Shown here: positions 8,347-17,390 of the stretch, in pieces
How positions within the stretch are numbered: the first letter of the stretch is position 1
How the letters are laid out: the number at the start of each line of letters is the position of its first letter
Notes under the pieces: generated by a model
The model's input: the letters and a program-made list of their open reading frames with translations, nothing else
What the model was told of the DNA's origin: nothing
The model's database searches: none
Assembly: GCA_027315115.1 (NCBI GenBank)
Contig: DAHUYQ010000007.1
Coordinates: forward strand, 18,423 to 82,422
Length of the DNA stretch: 64,000 nt
From: Solirubrobacterales bacterium
GTDB lineage: Bacteria; Actinomycetota; Thermoleophilia; Solirubrobacterales; Solirubrobacteraceae
Direction of reading: 5' to 3'
Made by a program: the position numbers and the translations under genes

Positions 8347-9048
8347 GTGCCGCGCATCGTGCTCGACACCAGCATCTCGCTTCCCGCGACCCTCAGCCCC
8401 CGCGGGCTCACCCGCAAGCTCTTGGTGTTGCTCGCCTACGGGACGCTGAACCATCGAGCCGAACAGCGCCGCATCGACCTTGCCGCACTGCACCATGAGG
8501 AAGAGGAAAGTGGCGCCGCGATTGCCGGCGCCGATCGCAGCGACGCAGCCGCTGACGCTCTCGGATGGCGAATAGCCGCGCTTCGCGACATGTTGCCCGC
8601 TGACGCACCCTCGGACTGGCTGGCTGTCGGGTCCGCCTCGATCTTCGACGAGTATGAGCACAAGGTGCGCCAGATCGGCACGCGCCTCAACCCGGCGATC
8701 CGCGAGAGCGACGTCGGGCCGCTACGCCGCCAGATGGAGGCCATATGTGCCATCGGCCCGCAACCGTTCAACGTTGCACACACCCCCACCCTCACTCGAG
8801 ATCGCAAAGACGACCCGATCGTCTACACCGCCCTGATGGCCGACGCCGACTACCTCGTCAGCGACGATCGAGACATCGTGCCCGACGGAAGTGAGCACCA
8901 TTACGAGCATGACGGACATAACGTGCTCGCGGTCACGTTCAATCGTCTCATGGCCGGCCACTTCGAGCCAGCGGACCTGAACTGGGGCGAGATAGACGGA
9001 CGCTGGCTCGCATACGCCTACCCTCTGTTCCCGGTCAAGGTCGCCTAA
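8347..9048 (+). CDS. PIN-domain ribonuclease, probable toxin
   Basis: The start is GTG at 8347; 233 aa. PIN-type acidic residues are visible: Asp7 in IVLDTS, Glu102/Glu104 in the middle, Asp155-156 in DRKDDPIVYTAL, and the final SDDRD at 172-176. PIN toxins cut RNA using this acidic cluster with Mg2+. At 233 aa it is longer than VapC (about 130 aa). The extra part is a charged insert at about 40-95, so it belongs to the larger PIN group paired with excisionase-like antitoxins. Cognate antitoxin is inferred to be the gene just upstream. Confidence 0.78.
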   Translation: MPRIVLDTSISLPATLSPRGLTRKLLVLLAYGTLNHRAEQRRIDLAALHHEEEESGAAIAGADRSDAAADALGWRIAALRDMLPADAPSDWLAVGSASIFDEYEHKVRQIGTRLNPAIRESDVGPLRRQMEAICAIGPQPFNVAHTPTLTRDRKDDPIVYTALMADADYLVSDDRDIVPDGSEHHYEHDGHNVLAVTFNRLMAGHFEPADLNWGEIDGRWLAYAYPLFPVKVA

Positions 9049-9104
9049 CCCCGCCGCCAAGGCCAAGTCCCGCCGCTCCAGCACCTCTCAGCGCTCAGCA
9101 AGAA

Positions 9105-10153
9105 CTAACCGAAGCTCAGCCCCCAGATGATCGTGAGCGCGATCCCGAATTCGAAGCGCCGGTTCTCGGGCCGGTCGCGCTCTTCCTGCTCTCGCATGTA
9201 TTTCAAGAGCTCTTCCTGCTTGAAGCGCGCTTCCGCTTCTTTGCTCTGGATTTCGCGGAGGTAGTCCGGCATGCCCGGCACCCAGATCACGGCCGGCTCG
9301 GGAGAATGGAAGCCGTGCCCGGGCGCGGCGAAGTGCGGGCCGGGGGCGCAGGGGTCACGAGGGGCCGCGGCACTCGCGCGAGCGGGACCCGACCCGCCGC
9401 CGGCGTACTGCATGGCGACCGGGAAGCGCTTGCCGTTGAGCGTGGCGTGCACCGAGCGCACGTGAACGCTGCCGGCGTCGCCGCCGAAGAAATAGGTGAA
9501 GGTCAGCGACGGCCCGTAGGCGTCGGGCGCCACTCCCATCACCGGCTCGCTCTCCTGGTTCTGCTCGCTCGCGGCGACAGTGCTCCCCGACCGGGGATAG
9601 GAGTACACGCGGAGCTTGCGCGGCTGTTTGCGCCACGGCCCAGCGAATGTGTTCAGGCACTCGAGCCTCACCCACTCGCCGTTTGAGAGCTGCGCGGTGC
9701 GCTCGTCGGCGCCGCTGACCGACAGCGCCGGATTCATCATCTGGTAGAGGTGAAACGGAGCGTTGTCCCACGGGTCGCCCTGGCTCCAGCTAAACGAGAA
9801 CACCGGTCCGACGGTTTCGCCGAACGCCGAGTACGTGGTCCCTATGGAGGAGGGAGCACGCTGGTGCGCGCGGCATGGTCGCCGGCGGCCGTGTATCCGG
9901 GCTTGCCTCGGACCTCGAAGTTCTGGTCGGCGACCGACATCCCGTTGCGAATCACGTAGCGGTCATACGCGGCGCAGCCGGCCGCCATGCTCGCGCTGTT
10001 GCGCACGGGCGGGATGCCGTTCGCCGCACGCTGCCCGTTGAGCGCGGCGATGATCTGCGCGGAGTCGTAGTCCGCGCGAGCCGCCGCGGCGTCGGTGGCC
10101 GCGCCGGCGGCAAGCAGCGACGCGACCGCCGCCGCGACGCGCAGGAGGCGCAT
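9105..10153 (-). pseudogene. CAP (SCP-like) domain secreted protein, frameshifted
   Basis: The first part (10153 down to 9842) has a signal peptide (RVAAAVASLLAAGAATDAAA) and the start of a CAP domain (IIAALNGQRAANGIPP). It ends at a TAG after LPPP. The frame shifted by one base continues at once with GTTYSAFGETVGPVFSFSWS and runs to 9105 as the rest of the domain plus a C-terminal extension. The shift falls in a CTCC-rich run near 9845-9855, a slippage-prone place. Either the gene is inactivated or the base call there is wrong. CAP proteins are secreted and of varied function. Confidence 0.72.
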
Positions 10154-10288
10154 GGCCGACGGACGCGCGTCACCTGGCCCAGGTCATACTGCGCTGTTCC
10201 GCGATCCCGACCCATCATCGACATGGTCGGCTCGACATCACCTGGAGGGGAGGGTACTCCAGGCGTGCCCCGCGCAGCCGCCGGGGCT

Positions 10289-10834
10289 TCAGCTCGCGGC
10301 GGGCTCGCCCGCGAGCCGGAGAAGCTGCGCCGCATAGCCGAGCGCGACGAGACGCTCATCGGCGATCCCCAGCGCGTCGCGCAGCTCGGCGATGAGCTTG
10401 TGCTCGTGGGCGAGATCGGAGTCGGGCGGCGCGACGGCCTCGAGCTCGACGAAGCTCCCAAGCTGCTCGACCTCGTCGAGATGGATGCGCACGCTCTGCC
10501 ACAGCAGCAGGCGACGGCGCTTGAGCACGACTGCGCGTATGCCGATTGTCGCGTCGAGCGCCGCGCACAGCGCCGGACCGTCGCCGACCTCGATGATCCG
10601 ATAGCGGCTCTCGCGCTGCCGCGGCTCGTCGGCGCGCTCGAACTGGATCAGGTGCGGACGACCGGGCTTCTCCTCACGGAGCTTCAGCCCGCCGCGCGCA
10701 ACCGCGAAATAGGTGTCGCGCTGCACGATCGTGCCGCGGTCATCGGCTCCAAGCGCCCGACACACCTCCAGCGAGGCACGCGGGTCCGGGTCGATCGCCT
10801 TCAGCTCGACGTTTCTCCGCGGCAATGGCATCAC
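10289..10834 (-). CDS. CYTH-domain protein (class IV adenylate cyclase/thiamine-triphosphatase-like)
   Basis: A 181-aa CYTH protein. The N-terminal NVELKA is the variant of the family's ExExK signature. Alternating charged strands follow, including QRDTYF, GGLKLREE, ERADEPRQRESRYRI and VVLKRRRLLL, as expected for the phosphate-binding tunnel. The substrate (ATP to cAMP, or a triphosphate to be hydrolysed) cannot be decided from sequence. A second Met (10831) is an equally good start. It lies downstream of the cupin gene on the same strand, about 85 bp apart. Confidence 0.85.
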   Translation of the reverse strand: MMPLPRRNVELKAIDPDPRASLEVCRALGADDRGTIVQRDTYFAVARGGLKLREEKPGRPHLIQFERADEPRQRESRYRIIEVGDGPALCAALDATIGIRAVVLKRRRLLLWQSVRIHLDEVEQLGSFVELEAVAPPDSDLAHEHKLIAELRDALGIADERLVALGYAAQLLRLAGEPAAS

Positions 10835-10921
10835 GGTCGCTTGCGAGCTATGCCGCTCGGCCCGCGGCGTTCGCGCCGAGCATGTGCAGCACGTGCAGCA
10901 CGTGCGTGTGCACGCCCACGC

Positions 10922-11290
10922 TCACGCGGTTGCGCCCGAGCGCCCGTAGCGATCCTGGACGCGCACAACGTCATGCAGCTCCGGCGTCGACACCTCGAGG
11001 ATCACCGCGTCCTCCAAGGCCTCGATCGTGTGGACGACCCCAGGCGCATTGCGCCAGACCGCGCCCGGATCGAGCTCGCGCCGTCGCATCGTCTCGGCGC
11101 TCTCGCCCTGTTCGAGCACCAGGCGGCCGGACAGCAGATAGCTCGTCTCGTCCTTCTCTACGTGGTACTGAACCGACAGCTTGTGGCCGGCGTTCACGCG
11201 CAGGATCTTGCCGGCGTAGCGATCGGTGTGCGCGTACCAAAGCTCGCTGCCCCAGGGCTTTTCGACCTCGCGCGGCAGATCCCCCTCCAT
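10922..11290 (-). CDS. Cupin-domain protein, mannose-6-phosphate isomerase-like
   Basis: A 122-aa single cupin. PWGSELWYA near the N-terminus and the metal-binding strand VQYHVEKDETSYLLSGRLVL resemble the C-terminal cupin of mannose-1-phosphate guanylyltransferase/isomerase proteins. The second motif is GVVHTIEAL. Metal ligands would be His43, Glu45 (or Glu48) and the later His. It may act in sugar-nucleotide metabolism, but stand-alone copies are often uncharacterised. Confidence 0.82.
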   Translation of the reverse strand: MEGDLPREVEKPWGSELWYAHTDRYAGKILRVNAGHKLSVQYHVEKDETSYLLSGRLVLEQGESAETMRRRELDPGAVWRNAPGVVHTIEALEDAVILEVSTPELHDVVRVQDRYGRSGATA

Positions 11291-11343
11291 GCCCGTAGCC
11301 TACACAGCCGGCTCACGACGGCGGCGGCAGATATGGTTGCCGC

Positions 11344-12012
11344 ATGCCGGGTGGCTGGAGCGACCCAGGACGTGTCGCGGAGTACCTCTCGCGCGGGATT
11401 CCCAATCGCGAGATCGCCGAGACGCTGCTGCTCGACGCGCTGCCGGCGAGCGTCGATCGGTTCCTGGATCTGGGGTGTGGAGATGGTCGCCTGTTGAGCC
11501 TTGTGCGCAGCCGGCATCCAGACGCGCGGGGGCTCGGAGTCGACAGCTCGGAGCCGATGCTCAGCCGTGCCGAGGCACGGTTCACAGATCAGCAGCAGAG
11601 CGTCGAACTGTGCAACCACGACCTGTCCCGGCCTTTGACGGACAACGACGTGGTCGCCGCGAACGCCCCGTTCGAGGCGATCGTCTCGGCGCTCGCGATC
11701 CACCATCTCACCGACGAGCGCAAGCGGACGCTGCTCGCCGAAGCGCACGAGCTGCTCTTCCCCGGCGGCATGTTCGTCAACCTCGATCTGGTGTGCTCCG
11801 CAAGCCAGGTGCTGCATGAGCGGTTCCGCCAGGCGATCGGCCGACCCGAAGATGACCCGTCCGACCGGCTGGCGCCACTCTGCGACCAGCTCGGCTGGAT
11901 GAGAGATGCCGGCTTCGCCGAGATCGACTGCCGCTTCAAGTGGCTGGAGATGGCGCTCATGACCGGCAGGCGAGCGCCCTCCGGTGCTCTGCCGCCCAGG
12001 AGCACGGCATGA
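11344..12012 (+). CDS. Class I SAM-dependent methyltransferase
   Basis: A 222-aa protein with motif I FLDLGCGDGRLLSL, a motif II acidic residue in GLGVDSSEPML, and the helix after SALAIHHLTDERKR typical of small-molecule methyltransferases. Its last codons overlap the start of the FAD monooxygenase (ATGA at 12009), which suggests both modify the same small molecule. Substrate unknown. Confidence 0.88.
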   Translation: MPGGWSDPGRVAEYLSRGIPNREIAETLLLDALPASVDRFLDLGCGDGRLLSLVRSRHPDARGLGVDSSEPMLSRAEARFTDQQQSVELCNHDLSRPLTDNDVVAANAPFEAIVSALAIHHLTDERKRTLLAEAHELLFPGGMFVNLDLVCSASQVLHERFRQAIGRPEDDPSDRLAPLCDQLGWMRDAGFAEIDCRFKWLEMALMTGRRAPSGALPPRSTA

Positions 12013-13121
12013 GACCGCGCCGGTTCGTGATCGTCGGCGGCGGAATCGGCGGCCTGTGCGCGGCCCGAGCAGTCGCGCTGGCCGGCCACGAGGCGGTCGT
12101 GCTGGAGCGCTCCCCGTCGGGCGCCACGCTCGGCGCGGGCCTGCTGCTCTGGCCCAACGCCGTGCGCGCGTTGGATGCGCTGGGCCTCGGCGCACCGCTG
12201 CGCGCGATCGCCGCGCCCGCCCGGCGCGGCACGTTCCGCGACAGCACGGGGCGCACGCTGTCGAGCGTCGATCTCGACGCGATCGGGAGCCGCGCCGGGG
12301 CGCCGATGCTCGTCGTCGAGCGGCCCGCTCTGCACGAGATCCTCGCCGAGGGCTTGACGGTGCGATACGACGCCGCGGTGAGCGCTGTGGATCAGCAGGG
12401 CGTGATCCTCGCCGACGGCGAGCGGGTGCAGGGCGACGCGGTGATCGGGGCCGACGGCATCGGCTCGGTCGTGCGGGAGCACGTCTGTCCCGGCGCCCGT
12501 CCGATCGACAGCGGCCACACGGTGATCAGAGGCATCGCCGCGCACGACATCGGCGCCGGAGACACATTCGAGGCGTGGGGCCGAGGCGAGATCGTCGGCG
12601 GGGCGGCGCTGCCCGGCGCGCGCTCCTACTGGTTCTACGAGGCTCGCAGCGAGCACGTGGACGGACGCGACCCGCTCGCCGCGGTGGGCGCGGAGCGCTG
12701 GCCGGCGCCGATGCCCGCCCAGCTCGCCGCCACGCCACCCGAGAACGTGCTCGTCAACCGCATCCTGCGCCTGGGCCCGCTGCCCGCATGGACGCGCGGA
12801 ACGGTGGCCCTGCTCGGCGACGCCGCGCACGCGATGGAGCCCAACCTCGGCCAGGGCGCGGCCCAGAGCATCGAGGACGCCGACGCGCTGCTGCTGGCAC
12901 TGCGCGCAGACGGAGACCTGGCCGGCGCGCTCGCGGCCTACGCGGCCGCTCGGCGCCGCAGGGCGCAGATGTTCCAGCGCGAGTCATCGCGCTTCGCCCG
13001 CCTCGCGCTCTCGACCCACACCGGCCCACGGAACCTGACGATGCGGATGACCCCCGAGGCGGTTCGCCGGCGCGTGATGGAGCGTCTGCTGCGGCGCCAC
13101 GCGCCTCGCCCCGGCGCCTGA
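12009..13121 (+). CDS. FAD-dependent monooxygenase (PHBH-type, group A)
   Basis: The start at 12009 is chosen because it gives the FAD-binding GGGIGGL at residues 9-15; the product is 370 aa. A GADGIGS segment matches the DG motif, and GDAAHAMEPNLGQG is the second FAD motif. Group A enzymes hydroxylate aromatic or related substrates with NAD(P)H and O2. Translational coupling to the methyltransferase upstream suggests a two-step hydroxylation/methylation. Substrate unknown. Confidence 0.9.
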   Translation: MRPRRFVIVGGGIGGLCAARAVALAGHEAVVLERSPSGATLGAGLLLWPNAVRALDALGLGAPLRAIAAPARRGTFRDSTGRTLSSVDLDAIGSRAGAPMLVVERPALHEILAEGLTVRYDAAVSAVDQQGVILADGERVQGDAVIGADGIGSVVREHVCPGARPIDSGHTVIRGIAAHDIGAGDTFEAWGRGEIVGGAALPGARSYWFYEARSEHVDGRDPLAAVGAERWPAPMPAQLAATPPENVLVNRILRLGPLPAWTRGTVALLGDAAHAMEPNLGQGAAQSIEDADALLLALRADGDLAGALAAYAAARRRRAQMFQRESSRFARLALSTHTGPRNLTMRMTPEAVRRRVMERLLRRHAPRPGA

Positions 13122-13320
13122 GACCCAGCCCGACAATCGCGCCCGCGCGCGGAAAGGCGGAGCCCGCCCACCCGCGCTTCATAGCCGCGCGGCGTTTGGC
13201 TCTTGCGCGCGCGGGTATCGGCAACTTGGTGGCAGATGCCGACGGCGTGATCGACCAGCGACGACAGCACGGGAGCTGTTGGTGAGCCTGCAAGCGGAGG
13301 CCACATCGCGAGGAGGTTCC

Positions 13321-14727
13321 ATGGAAAGCGACAGGACGCTCGCGGGCCGCTACCAGCTCGGCTCGGTGATCGGCCGCGGTGGGATGGGCACCGTCTATCG
13401 CGGGAGCGATCTGGTGCTCGAACGCACGGTCGCGGTCAAGGTGATCTCGGGTCCATTGGCGGCGGAGGAGCCGGCGCGGATCGCGCGCATGGAGCGCGAG
13501 GCGAAGGCCACAGCCGCGCTGGCTCACCCTGCGGTGGTCACCGTCTACGACGCCGGAGTCGACGGGGTCACGCCATTCATCGTCATGGAGCACCTCGTCG
13601 GCCGCGATCTGGCGGCCGAGCTGCGCGAGCGCGCGCCGTTGCCGGCGCGGGAGACGATGCGGATCGCCGAGCAGGTCGCCTCGGCGCTGGCCGCGGCACA
13701 CGCCGCCGGGTTGATCCACCGCGACATCAAGCCGGCCAACGTGCTCATCACGAACACCGGAGCGGTGAAGGTCCTCGACTTCGGCATCGCGCGCGCTCGC
13801 GACGGCACCGTTCTCACCCAGGCCGGCGGAGTCGCGGGCACCGCCGCGTACATGGCGCCGGAGCTGGCGATGGGCGGAGAGGCGGACGAGCGCTCGGACG
13901 TCTATTCGCTTGGCTGCCTCATCTACGCGATGCTCTCCGGCGCGCCGCCGTTCAGCGGTCAGACGGACGCCGCGATCCTGCACCAGCACGTCAACGCCAG
14001 GCCCAGATCGCTGCAGGCGAGCAGCCTGCGGCTGCCAGAAGGGCTGGCGGAGATGGTCGAGGAGATGCTCTCCAAGTCACCCGACGCACGCCCGCAGAAC
14101 GCCGGCGACGTCGCCGAGCGGCTGCGCCGGATGGCGCTCGCCTCGCCGCCCACGGTCGCGACGCAGACGCGCCCCGATCGGCCCACCGCCGAGATGCCGC
14201 CGATCGTCCGCTCCAAGCCGTCCACTTCGCGCACCCGCGCGATGGCGCTCGCGCTGCTCGCCGCGGCGTTCGCGGCGGTGCTGATCACCCTCAGCACCGC
14301 GGGCTCGCCCGGACCGGCGCAGGCATCGCACAGCCATCGCGGCGCCGGGTCCGCGGCAGCCCTGCAAACCGCGCGCACACGCCAAAAGGCGTCGGCCCAG
14401 AGATCGTCCTCGCCTGTGAGCCATTCGCGGCGGAGCTCCGGCCCGCAGGGCGCACATGGAGGCGCGCAGGCCGGCACGGTGGTCGAACAGGGCCCTCAAG
14501 AGGACCCCGCTGAAGCGCAGCTCCAGGGACAGGATCGACCGGCTGGAGCGCCGACCGCTCAAGGGCCGCCCTCCGCGCAGCCCCAGGGGCCACCGGGGCA
14601 CGACGGCGCGCCGCCAGGTCATGGCGGAGTTCCACCCGGGCACGGCGGCGTGCCGCCCAGCCAAGCGGGAGCGCCACCCGGCCAGCGCGGCGGCTTCGAC
14701 GGTGGACCCGACGGCGGCGGCCACTGA
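13321..14727 (+). CDS. Membrane-anchored Ser/Thr protein kinase (PknB-like)
   Basis: The start at 13321 follows GAGGAGG. The kinase domain (about residues 8-275) shows the glycine loop GRGGMGTVYRG, Lys40 in VAVKV, the catalytic loop HRDIKPANVL, DFGIARA and GTAAYMAPE. A single membrane helix follows (about ALALLAAAFAAVLITLST). Unlike PknB there are no PASTA repeats. The outer part is a Gln/Pro/Gly/His-rich tail that ends with octapeptide-like repeats of the type VPPGHGG. It probably signals wall or surface conditions. No phosphatase gene is adjacent. Confidence 0.92.
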   Translation: MESDRTLAGRYQLGSVIGRGGMGTVYRGSDLVLERTVAVKVISGPLAAEEPARIARMEREAKATAALAHPAVVTVYDAGVDGVTPFIVMEHLVGRDLAAELRERAPLPARETMRIAEQVASALAAAHAAGLIHRDIKPANVLITNTGAVKVLDFGIARARDGTVLTQAGGVAGTAAYMAPELAMGGEADERSDVYSLGCLIYAMLSGAPPFSGQTDAAILHQHVNARPRSLQASSLRLPEGLAEMVEEMLSKSPDARPQNAGDVAERLRRMALASPPTVATQTRPDRPTAEMPPIVRSKPSTSRTRAMALALLAAAFAAVLITLSTAGSPGPAQASHSHRGAGSAAALQTARTRQKASAQRSSSPVSHSRRSSGPQGAHGGAQAGTVVEQGPQEDPAEAQLQGQDRPAGAPTAQGPPSAQPQGPPGHDGAPPGHGGVPPGHGGVPPSQAGAPPGQRGGFDGGPDGGGH

Positions 14728-14787
14728 GGAAGCGCTCGCGTCAGCGCGGGCTCACGCGCGCGCGGGCACTCACATCCGCGCAGGCGC

Positions 14788-15495
14788 TCAGGTCCGCGTG
14801 GGAGCCGTGGCGAGCACAGCACCCTCCGCCCGCCCCACGGTCGCGAAGACGTTGAGCTCGAACCAGCGCGGGAGGGCGCGGCACATCTCGGCCGTGCCCG
14901 TCAGGGCGAGCTTGCCGGCGTGGATCGCGGCGCCCCAGGTGGTGTTGCCCATCCAGATGTCGGTGAGGGTGCGGACGTCGCTCCTGAGGTAGACGTCGAC
15001 GTCGCCACCGGGATGCGTCGTGCAGACCTCCGCGCGCTCCGCGGCGAGCAGCAGCCAGAAGACGCTGTGCTCGGCCGGCGCGTCTGAGAAGTGAAGCTGG
15101 ACGATCGTGCGCCGCGGGACCTGGTCGAGGCGCACGCAGCGGTGCATGTCCCACACGAGCAGGCGCGGATCGAGATCCTGCTCGCGGTATTCGGCTGGGA
15201 GCCACCGCTTGCCCCAGACGCCGAGCTGCTCCACCACGGGGCGAAGCTCCTCGCCGGCGGGGGTGAGCGCATACACGGCGCCGCGCTCGGTCTCGCGCCG
15301 TTCGATCACTCCCGCGGCCAGCAGCTCCGCGAGCCGGCGGGAGAGCACGCTCGTGGAGATCGCGGGCATGCCGCGGCGCAGGTCGTTGAAGCCCGCGCCG
15401 CCGGACAGGAGCTCGCGGACGATCAGGGGCGTCCAGCGCTGGGCGAAGATCTCCGCCGCCAGCGAGACGGGGCAGAACTGGCCGTATCCGTCCAC
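14788..15495 (-). CDS. HxlR-family transcriptional regulator with C-terminal SCP2-like domain
   Basis: A 235-aa protein. Residues 5-100 are an HxlR winged helix (RWTPLIVRELL, then LSRRLAELLAAGVIERRE). The remaining 130 residues resemble SCP2/sterol-carrier-type ligand domains found on such regulators (for example WMGNTTW near an alpha/beta fold). It is transcribed away from the methyltransferase at 15566 with a 70-bp gap, and probably controls that gene in response to a hydrophobic ligand. Confidence 0.87.
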   Translation of the reverse strand: MDGYGQFCPVSLAAEIFAQRWTPLIVRELLSGGAGFNDLRRGMPAISTSVLSRRLAELLAAGVIERRETERGAVYALTPAGEELRPVVEQLGVWGKRWLPAEYREQDLDPRLLVWDMHRCVRLDQVPRRTIVQLHFSDAPAEHSVFWLLLAAERAEVCTTHPGGDVDVYLRSDVRTLTDIWMGNTTWGAAIHAGKLALTGTAEMCRALPRWFELNVFATVGRAEGAVLATAPTRT

Positions 15496-15565
15496 AGCTC
15501 AAGCGTACCGACGCGCTTCTGATTTGCCACTTGAAGGCGCCGCCGCCGGAGGCGAGGCTGCGCTC

Positions 15566-16402
15566 ATGAGCACTCCAGCCAGCCAGAGCCCGCCGGCGCC
15601 TTCGATGGTGTGGTCGAGCGGGGACTATGCCGACGTCGCCGATCGCATGATCCCCGCGCTCGGGGCGCGCCTGGTCGAGATCGCGGGCGTGGGCGCGGGG
15701 CAGCGCGTCCTCGACGTCGCCGCCGGGACCGGCAACGCGGCGCTGCCGGCTGCTCGCGCGGGCGCGCGCGTGACGGCGCTCGACATCACGCCGGAGCTGC
15801 TGCAGGCGGGCGCCCAGCGCGCCGGCGACGCGGGCCTCGAGATCGCGTGGATCCACGGCGACGCGCAGGCCCTCCCCTTCGCCGACGCCGGCTTCGACCG
15901 CGTGCTCTCCTGCGTCGGCGTGCAGTTCTGCGCCGATCACCGCGCCGCCGCCACCGAGCTTCTGCGGGTCTGCCGTCCCGGGGGAAGGATCGCGCTGATC
16001 GCGTGGACCCCGGAGGGCTTCATCGGACAGGTGCTCCGCACGATCTCGGCGGCGACCGGCGCGAGCGGCGGGCCGGGCGGGCCCGGCGGGCCGGGCGCGA
16101 CATTGTCACCGCTGAGCTGGGGCTCCGAGTCGGGGCTGAGCGAGCTCTTCGGCAGCGAGCGCGCGGCTCGAGCGGTCGTCTGCCGGGAGCACGTCGAGAT
16201 GCCCGCGGCCTCGGCGGAGGCCTGGGTCGACTACATGGCGGCGGCCTACGGGCCGATGGTCAGAGCGCGAGCGGCGCTGCACCCGAGCGGAGCCTGGGAG
16301 CCCCTGCGCGAGTGCCTGATCGAGATCGCCGCCGCGCATGACAGCGGCAACGGCGAAGCGTTCGCGGCACGCGCCGAGTATCTGGGCGCCGTGATCGACT
16401 GA
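15566..16402 (+). CDS. Class I SAM-dependent methyltransferase (UbiE/Methyltransf_11 type)
   Basis: A 278-aa protein; the start at 15566 is the first Met after the divergent gap. Motif I is VLDVAAGTGNAAL, motif II ALDITPELL, and motif III follows ALPFADAGFDRVL. A Gly/Pro-rich loop (GGPGGPGGPG) interrupts the C-terminal half. It shares layout with the methyltransferase at 56049. The target is unknown; the neighbouring HxlR gene is the likely regulator. Confidence 0.88.
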   Translation: MSTPASQSPPAPSMVWSSGDYADVADRMIPALGARLVEIAGVGAGQRVLDVAAGTGNAALPAARAGARVTALDITPELLQAGAQRAGDAGLEIAWIHGDAQALPFADAGFDRVLSCVGVQFCADHRAAATELLRVCRPGGRIALIAWTPEGFIGQVLRTISAATGASGGPGGPGGPGATLSPLSWGSESGLSELFGSERAARAVVCREHVEMPAASAEAWVDYMAAAYGPMVRARAALHPSGAWEPLRECLIEIAAAHDSGNGEAFAARAEYLGAVID

Positions 16403-16418
16403 GCCGGGCCCCGAGCGC

Positions 16419-17096
16419 TCACCGCCGTCCCGCCAGCAGATGCTCGGCGACGTCGGCGATCATGTGGCCCCACTGGGGGATCGCGAGCTGTTCGACCTGG
16501 GGCAGGGCGACCCAGCGCCAGCGTCCCTGCGGGTCGAGGAAGTACATCGGCGCGCTGTGGACAAGTTCGCCGGCGTGGTTGATCTCGACCGAGATCATGT
16601 AGGCGCGCCACAGGGACTGCAGCGTCGCGGTCGGCCCCGTGAGGAAGTGCCAGGTGGCGAGCCGGTCGAGTCCGTGCTCGCGCGAGAAGGCGTTCACGTT
16701 CGCGATCCGCTCGCGGCGTGCGTTGACGTTGAGGCCCAGGAAGGCGACCCTGGATGCGTTTGGGCCGAGATCGCGGGCGGCGTCGACGAGCTCCTGGGAG
16801 ACCAGGGGGCAGATGTCGACGCATTCGGGGTCCATCGGCTGCATCACCACGACCTTGCCGCGCAGCGAGGCAAGCGACACGCGCCGGCCGCGCTGGTCTG
16901 TGAGCGTGAACGCCGGCGCCGGATTCGAGGGCATCGGCGAGAGGTGCGTCATCTGGCGCAGTGCCGGCGGCAGCCACGGCGCCGCGCCGCCTCTCTCCTC
17001 TCCCTTCCCACCCAAGCCAACCACCAAGACCACCGCGGCGACGATCGCCGCCATCGAGAAGGCGGACCCTGCAATTCGTCCCGTCGAGAGTCTCAT
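16419..17096 (-). CDS. SCO-family copper chaperone/thioredoxin-like protein
   Basis: The start at 17096 is preferred over an upstream Met at 17192 because AAAGGAG precedes it and a signal anchor follows at once (residues 8-30). The 225-aa product keeps the SCO copper ligands: the CVDIC pair (Cys92, Cys96) and His180 in the HSAPMYFLD segment. SCO proteins load Cu into the CuA site of cytochrome oxidase subunit II or reduce its cysteines. It is divergent from a cupredoxin gene whose C-x3-C site is a plausible client, and it is not near any oxidase gene in this window. Confidence 0.85.
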   Translation of the reverse strand: MRLSTGRIAGSAFSMAAIVAAVVLVVGLGGKGEERGGAAPWLPPALRQMTHLSPMPSNPAPAFTLTDQRGRRVSLASLRGKVVVMQPMDPECVDICPLVSQELVDAARDLGPNASRVAFLGLNVNARRERIANVNAFSREHGLDRLATWHFLTGPTATLQSLWRAYMISVEINHAGELVHSAPMYFLDPQGRWRWVALPQVEQLAIPQWGHMIADVAEHLLAGRR

Positions 17097-17227
17097 CACG
17101 CGCTCCTTTTGGTCCCTTGCCGCTGTCGAGCAAGATCCATTCTGCTGCTCGCATGACGGGTCGGCTAGCCCCCGGATGACTATCCCGCTCATAACGGATG
17201 GCTATGGCTGCGGCTTTTCCGCAGGCG

Positions 17228-17251
17228 CGCGCTGTGGTAATCCGCAGCGCG
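17228..17251. promoter_or_regulatory. Near-perfect 10-4-10 inverted repeat between sco and cupredoxin
   Basis: CGCGCTGTGG and CCGCAGCGCG flank TAAT, with one mismatch between the arms. The repeat lies in the 294-bp divergent gap, 131 bp from the SCO start and 139 bp from the cupredoxin start, so it could serve both promoters as an operator. It could instead form a hairpin in the cupredoxin leader. Confidence 0.45.
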
Positions 17252-17390
17252 AACCGCCGTGAGTACTCATGCCTGCCAGTTATCGCCGCTCTGCCGATCT
17301 GACCTCTACTCAAAGTCGCCTCGTCGCCCCATGCTGTTCCACGAGCCCGCACATACGCGGACCAGGCAAAGGGACCGAAAGGAGAACGTG

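Noticed and set aside
9875..11497. 540-aa plus-strand ORF spanning CAP, CYTH and cupin genes
   Set aside because: Covers three minus-strand genes with recognisable domains; composition is typical of a shadow frame.
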